Below are positions 62,201 through 64,000 of a stretch of 64,000 nucleotides of DNA, in pieces (the stretch's first letter is position 1; the number at the start of each line of letters is the position of its first letter). The stretch lies in contig JADKJV010000017.1 of assembly GCA_016720825.1 (NCBI GenBank), forward strand, positions 26,521 to 90,520, given 5' to 3'. A program made the position numbers and the translations under genes. The DNA is from Chitinophagaceae bacterium. Lineage in GTDB: Bacteria; Bacteroidota; Bacteroidia; Chitinophagales; Chitinophagaceae. Below the pieces are notes generated by a model. The model searched no databases. It worked only from the letters and a program-made list of their open reading frames with translations, and was not told the origin of the DNA.

Positions 62201-62275
62201 GTTACTATTACTGACCTGAAAGATGATAAAGGGGAGGCCAGCGGAACACTGGTTGTGGTTTTATTGAAAGTATAA
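59260..62275 (+). CDS. Propeller-type sensor histidine kinase, LytS family (frameshifted)
   Basis: A signal peptide is followed by two seven-bladed Reg_prop propellers (FKTFSTHEGLSNNNVTCFVKDKQGFLWVGTQNGLNRFDG is the first blade), a Y_Y_Y domain, one TM helix (WARWWFIVLSGMLITAAVYYLF) and a LytS-type kinase. The latter has MALRAQMNPHFIFNCISSIGNFI with the phospho-acceptor His, and IPPLVIQPYIENAIHHGL as N-box. The Y_Y_Y domain is split at 61372-61376: STVDL continues in another frame as EYRINNAAW, explained by one extra base in CTTGGAA. The repaired protein has about 1005 residues. It pairs with the LytTR regulator directly downstream. The ligand may be a polysaccharide fragment, as for related hybrid sensors. 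Confidence 0.85.
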
Positions 62276-62285
62276 ATTGAAATCT

Positions 62286-63050
62286 ATGCTGCATGCTATT
62301 TTAATTGATGACGAGAAAAACAGCCGTGATGCACTCCGGAAGAAAATTGAATCTTATTGCCCGGCAATTACCATCGTAGCAGAATGCAGCAACGGGCTGG
62401 AAGGTCTTGATGCGATCCGTGATTTCAGGCCGGAAGTTGTGTTTCTGGATATTGAAATGCCTCACATGAACGGCTTTGCCATGCTGGAACAGGTGCCGGA
62501 TAAAAATTTCCATCTTGTTTTTACAACAGCTTATAATCAGTATGCCATTCATGCCATCCGGCTGGGCGCCTTTGACTACCTGGTGAAACCGGTGGACAAT
62601 GCAGAGCTGAAAGAACTCGTTAAAAGAATTGAAGAGCAAAAGTCAACCACCAGCCAGCACGAAAGACTGCAACTGCTGGTTGAACAGTTAAGCTCCGGCC
62701 AGAAAAAACCTATCCAGAAAATTGCAGTTTCCACCCAGGAAGGCCTTGAAATATTAACGGTTGATGAAATCCAATACATGGAAGCCATAGGTAATTACAC
62801 ACAGATTTATTTCACGGCCGGCAAGCCGCTCCTGGCTTCCCGTACACTGAAGGAATTTGAAGACTTACTACAGGAGGAAGGATTCTTCAGGGTACACAAT
62901 GCCTCCCTGGTACATTTGAAATATGTAAAAAAATATATCCGTGGTGATGGCGGGCAAGTGGTGCTTATGAATGGGCAGGTGCTGGACGTAGCCAGACGGA
63001 GAAAAGATGAACTCATCAACCTGCTCGGGAAAATTGCCCCCAGGGCCTGA
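62286..63050 (+). CDS. LytTR-type response regulator
   Basis: 254 residues. The receiver domain has ILIDDEKNSRDAL, EVVFLDIEMPHMNGF with the phospho-acceptor Asp, FTTAYNQYAIHAIRLGAFDYLVKPVD with the conserved Thr and Lys. A LytTR DNA-binding domain (about 147-250) follows: EILTVDEIQYMEAIGNYTQIYFTAGKPLL and FFRVHNASLVHLKYVKKYIRGDGG. It starts 10 nt after the kinase stop; a TTG at 62277 is a less likely start. Confidence 0.93.
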   Translation: MLHAILIDDEKNSRDALRKKIESYCPAITIVAECSNGLEGLDAIRDFRPEVVFLDIEMPHMNGFAMLEQVPDKNFHLVFTTAYNQYAIHAIRLGAFDYLVKPVDNAELKELVKRIEEQKSTTSQHERLQLLVEQLSSGQKKPIQKIAVSTQEGLEILTVDEIQYMEAIGNYTQIYFTAGKPLLASRTLKEFEDLLQEEGFFRVHNASLVHLKYVKKYIRGDGGQVVLMNGQVLDVARRRKDELINLLGKIAPRA

Positions 63051-63146
63051 GATTATTAAAGCAGAGTCAGCCATATAATAAATACAGCTCAAACTTTTCC
63101 AAAACGGGGTAATTTGCGGTATTAATAACCAGCACAAAAGCACAAC

Positions 63147-64000
63147 ATGCCCCTCCCAGCCCGATACCAGGAAAAAAAATATCCTTTATTCGAACTCATC
63201 GGCGCCGGACTGGTGTTGCTGCAACTGATTATCACACTCACCCGCACTTACATCCGGTACGACTGGCTGCTGGATACGATCTGGCTCGTTACTGCCGCCA
63301 CTCTTTGTTTACTGGAACTGGCCAAGGACAAGCCCAACACCAAATTGCCGGCCTGGCTCACCGATCCGAATACCAGCCTGCTCTGCGGACTCTATTTAGT
63401 CTTATTTAATTTCCTCGGCTTTTTACTGACCATTGGCGCTGGTGGTTTTGACCTGGTGATGTACCTGGCAGGCATGATTATTTATGCACTCGCTTTGTAT
63501 TACCGGCTGAATGAAAATAATATCAGTATTAAAAATTTCAACTGGAAAAACCTGCTGCGCTTCCCGCACTGGACAGTAAGTCTTGCCCTGGTGCTTTGCT
63601 TTTTTGCTTTGTTCTTTCACATGTCAAGGTTCACAGGCATCGGCAGTTATTACGGCATGCAGTACGGTTATAATGCCAACAGCGGATGGGGCTACAATAA
63701 CTGGGGTTATAATTTTTACAACCGGGATTATATCCTGAAAGGTTACATGACTCCCTGGGGCGCATTCGCCGGACTCGTCATGCTTCATCTCGCCGCATTT
63801 CACATCCTGAAAGCTGCCGGCGGAAAAGTTTTCGATAAACTCAAACTTGCAGATAAAATAGCAGTACCTGTATTATTCGCCTGGTGGATTTTCGGCGCCA
63901 AAGGCTACAACGCCCTCGCCGGCTTCGGCACCATCCTTTTTCTCATTGGATTTATTCTGCTCGCCCTTTCGGTATACTTGCCAGATAAACTGGCGGAGTG
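63147..64000 (+). CDS. Membrane protein, 3' end cut by window edge
   Basis: At least 284 residues starting MPLPARYQEKKYPLFELIGAGLVLLQLIITLTRTYIRYDWLL. Seven or so hydrophobic segments are visible, among them LLCGLYLVLFNFLGFLLTIGAGGFDLVMYLAGMIIYAL, TVSLALVLCFFALFFHM and IAVPVLFAWWIFGAKGYNALAGFGTILFLIGFILLAL. A Tyr/Gly/Asn-rich loop lies in the middle (YYGMQYGYNANSGWGYNNWGYNF). The frame stays open to the edge. No family recognised. Confidence 0.7.
   Translation, partial: MPLPARYQEKKYPLFELIGAGLVLLQLIITLTRTYIRYDWLLDTIWLVTAATLCLLELAKDKPNTKLPAWLTDPNTSLLCGLYLVLFNFLGFLLTIGAGGFDLVMYLAGMIIYALALYYRLNENNISIKNFNWKNLLRFPHWTVSLALVLCFFALFFHMSRFTGIGSYYGMQYGYNANSGWGYNNWGYNFYNRDYILKGYMTPWGAFAGLVMLHLAAFHILKAAGGKVFDKLKLADKIAVPVLFAWWIFGAKGYNALAGFGTILFLIGFILLALSVYLPDKLAE

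Noticed and set aside
1..64000. tRNA genes
   Set aside because: No segment with a convincing T-loop GTTCRA and matching acceptor stem was noticed; a tRNAscan run would settle it.

Overview
The window looks like chromosomal DNA from a member of the Bacteroidota, most likely Chitinophagaceae or a close relative. The evidence is promoters of the TAnnTTTG type, few Shine-Dalgarno sequences, a type IX secretion (T9SS) plug protein, a large T9SS-sorted metalloprotease, a TamL-like Omp85 lipoprotein, a LytS/LytTR sensor-regulator pair and a complete his operon in the order G-D-C-B-H-A-F-IE.

Layout. 1-6884 (minus): trpE-G-D-C-F-B-(lipoprotein)-A behind a leader peptide with three Trp codons and an intrinsic terminator; trpA runs off the left edge. 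6.9-12.2 kb: small secreted or membrane proteins, a sorbosone-dehydrogenase-like gene and an LRR pseudogene. 12.2-19.3 kb (plus): a His-rich leader peptide and terminator, then hisGDCBHAF-IE. 19.3-23.3 kb: small secreted and membrane proteins. 23.3-24.9 kb: a REP-associated transposase (RAYT) with its palindromes, then the SRP RNA gene. 24.9-32 kb: transaldolase, T9SS plug, FtsX-type permease, SpoU methyltransferase, TamL and truB. 32-38.6 kb: a DUF58-MoxR-DUF4350-DUF4129-SpoIIM operon divergent from an RDD gene. 38.6-51.2 kb: two small membrane proteins, proS, outer-membrane proteins, miaA, a damaged cca, tsaC, a glycosyltransferase and dapD. 51.4-54.9 kb: the T9SS metalloprotease. 55.3-64 kb: an M19-like hydrolase, a cupin, an FG-GAP protein, the sensor kinase and LytTR regulator, and a membrane protein cut by the right edge.

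The most striking non-coding signal is a set of nine intergenic islands made of 7-bp units. The unit sequence differs between most islands (GGCTATT, GGAATTT, CTTTTGA, TAGTCTT, CCTGCAT, ACCAGTT, AAATTCA, GACTAAC, TGATATC), but the 7-bp period is kept, often in unbroken phase through both arms of a hairpin and up to a stop or start codon. A second set of elements, built on ACATAGG or ACAAAGG words and bounded by TTTACCAC...GTGGTAAA, includes a 35-bp perfect inverted repeat that supplies the end of miaA.

Both amino-acid operons appear to be controlled by transcription attenuation. Many genes start about 4 nt after a TAnnTTTR element, which suggests leaderless mRNAs.

Caution: six conserved genes (trpB, the sorbosone dehydrogenase homologue, tamL, cca, the cupin and the sensor kinase) each carry a small frameshift, usually in a base doublet or homopolymer. 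This suggests residual sequencing indels, although cca also has an internal deletion and the LRR gene is genuinely decayed. No tRNA, rRNA or CRISPR array was seen.
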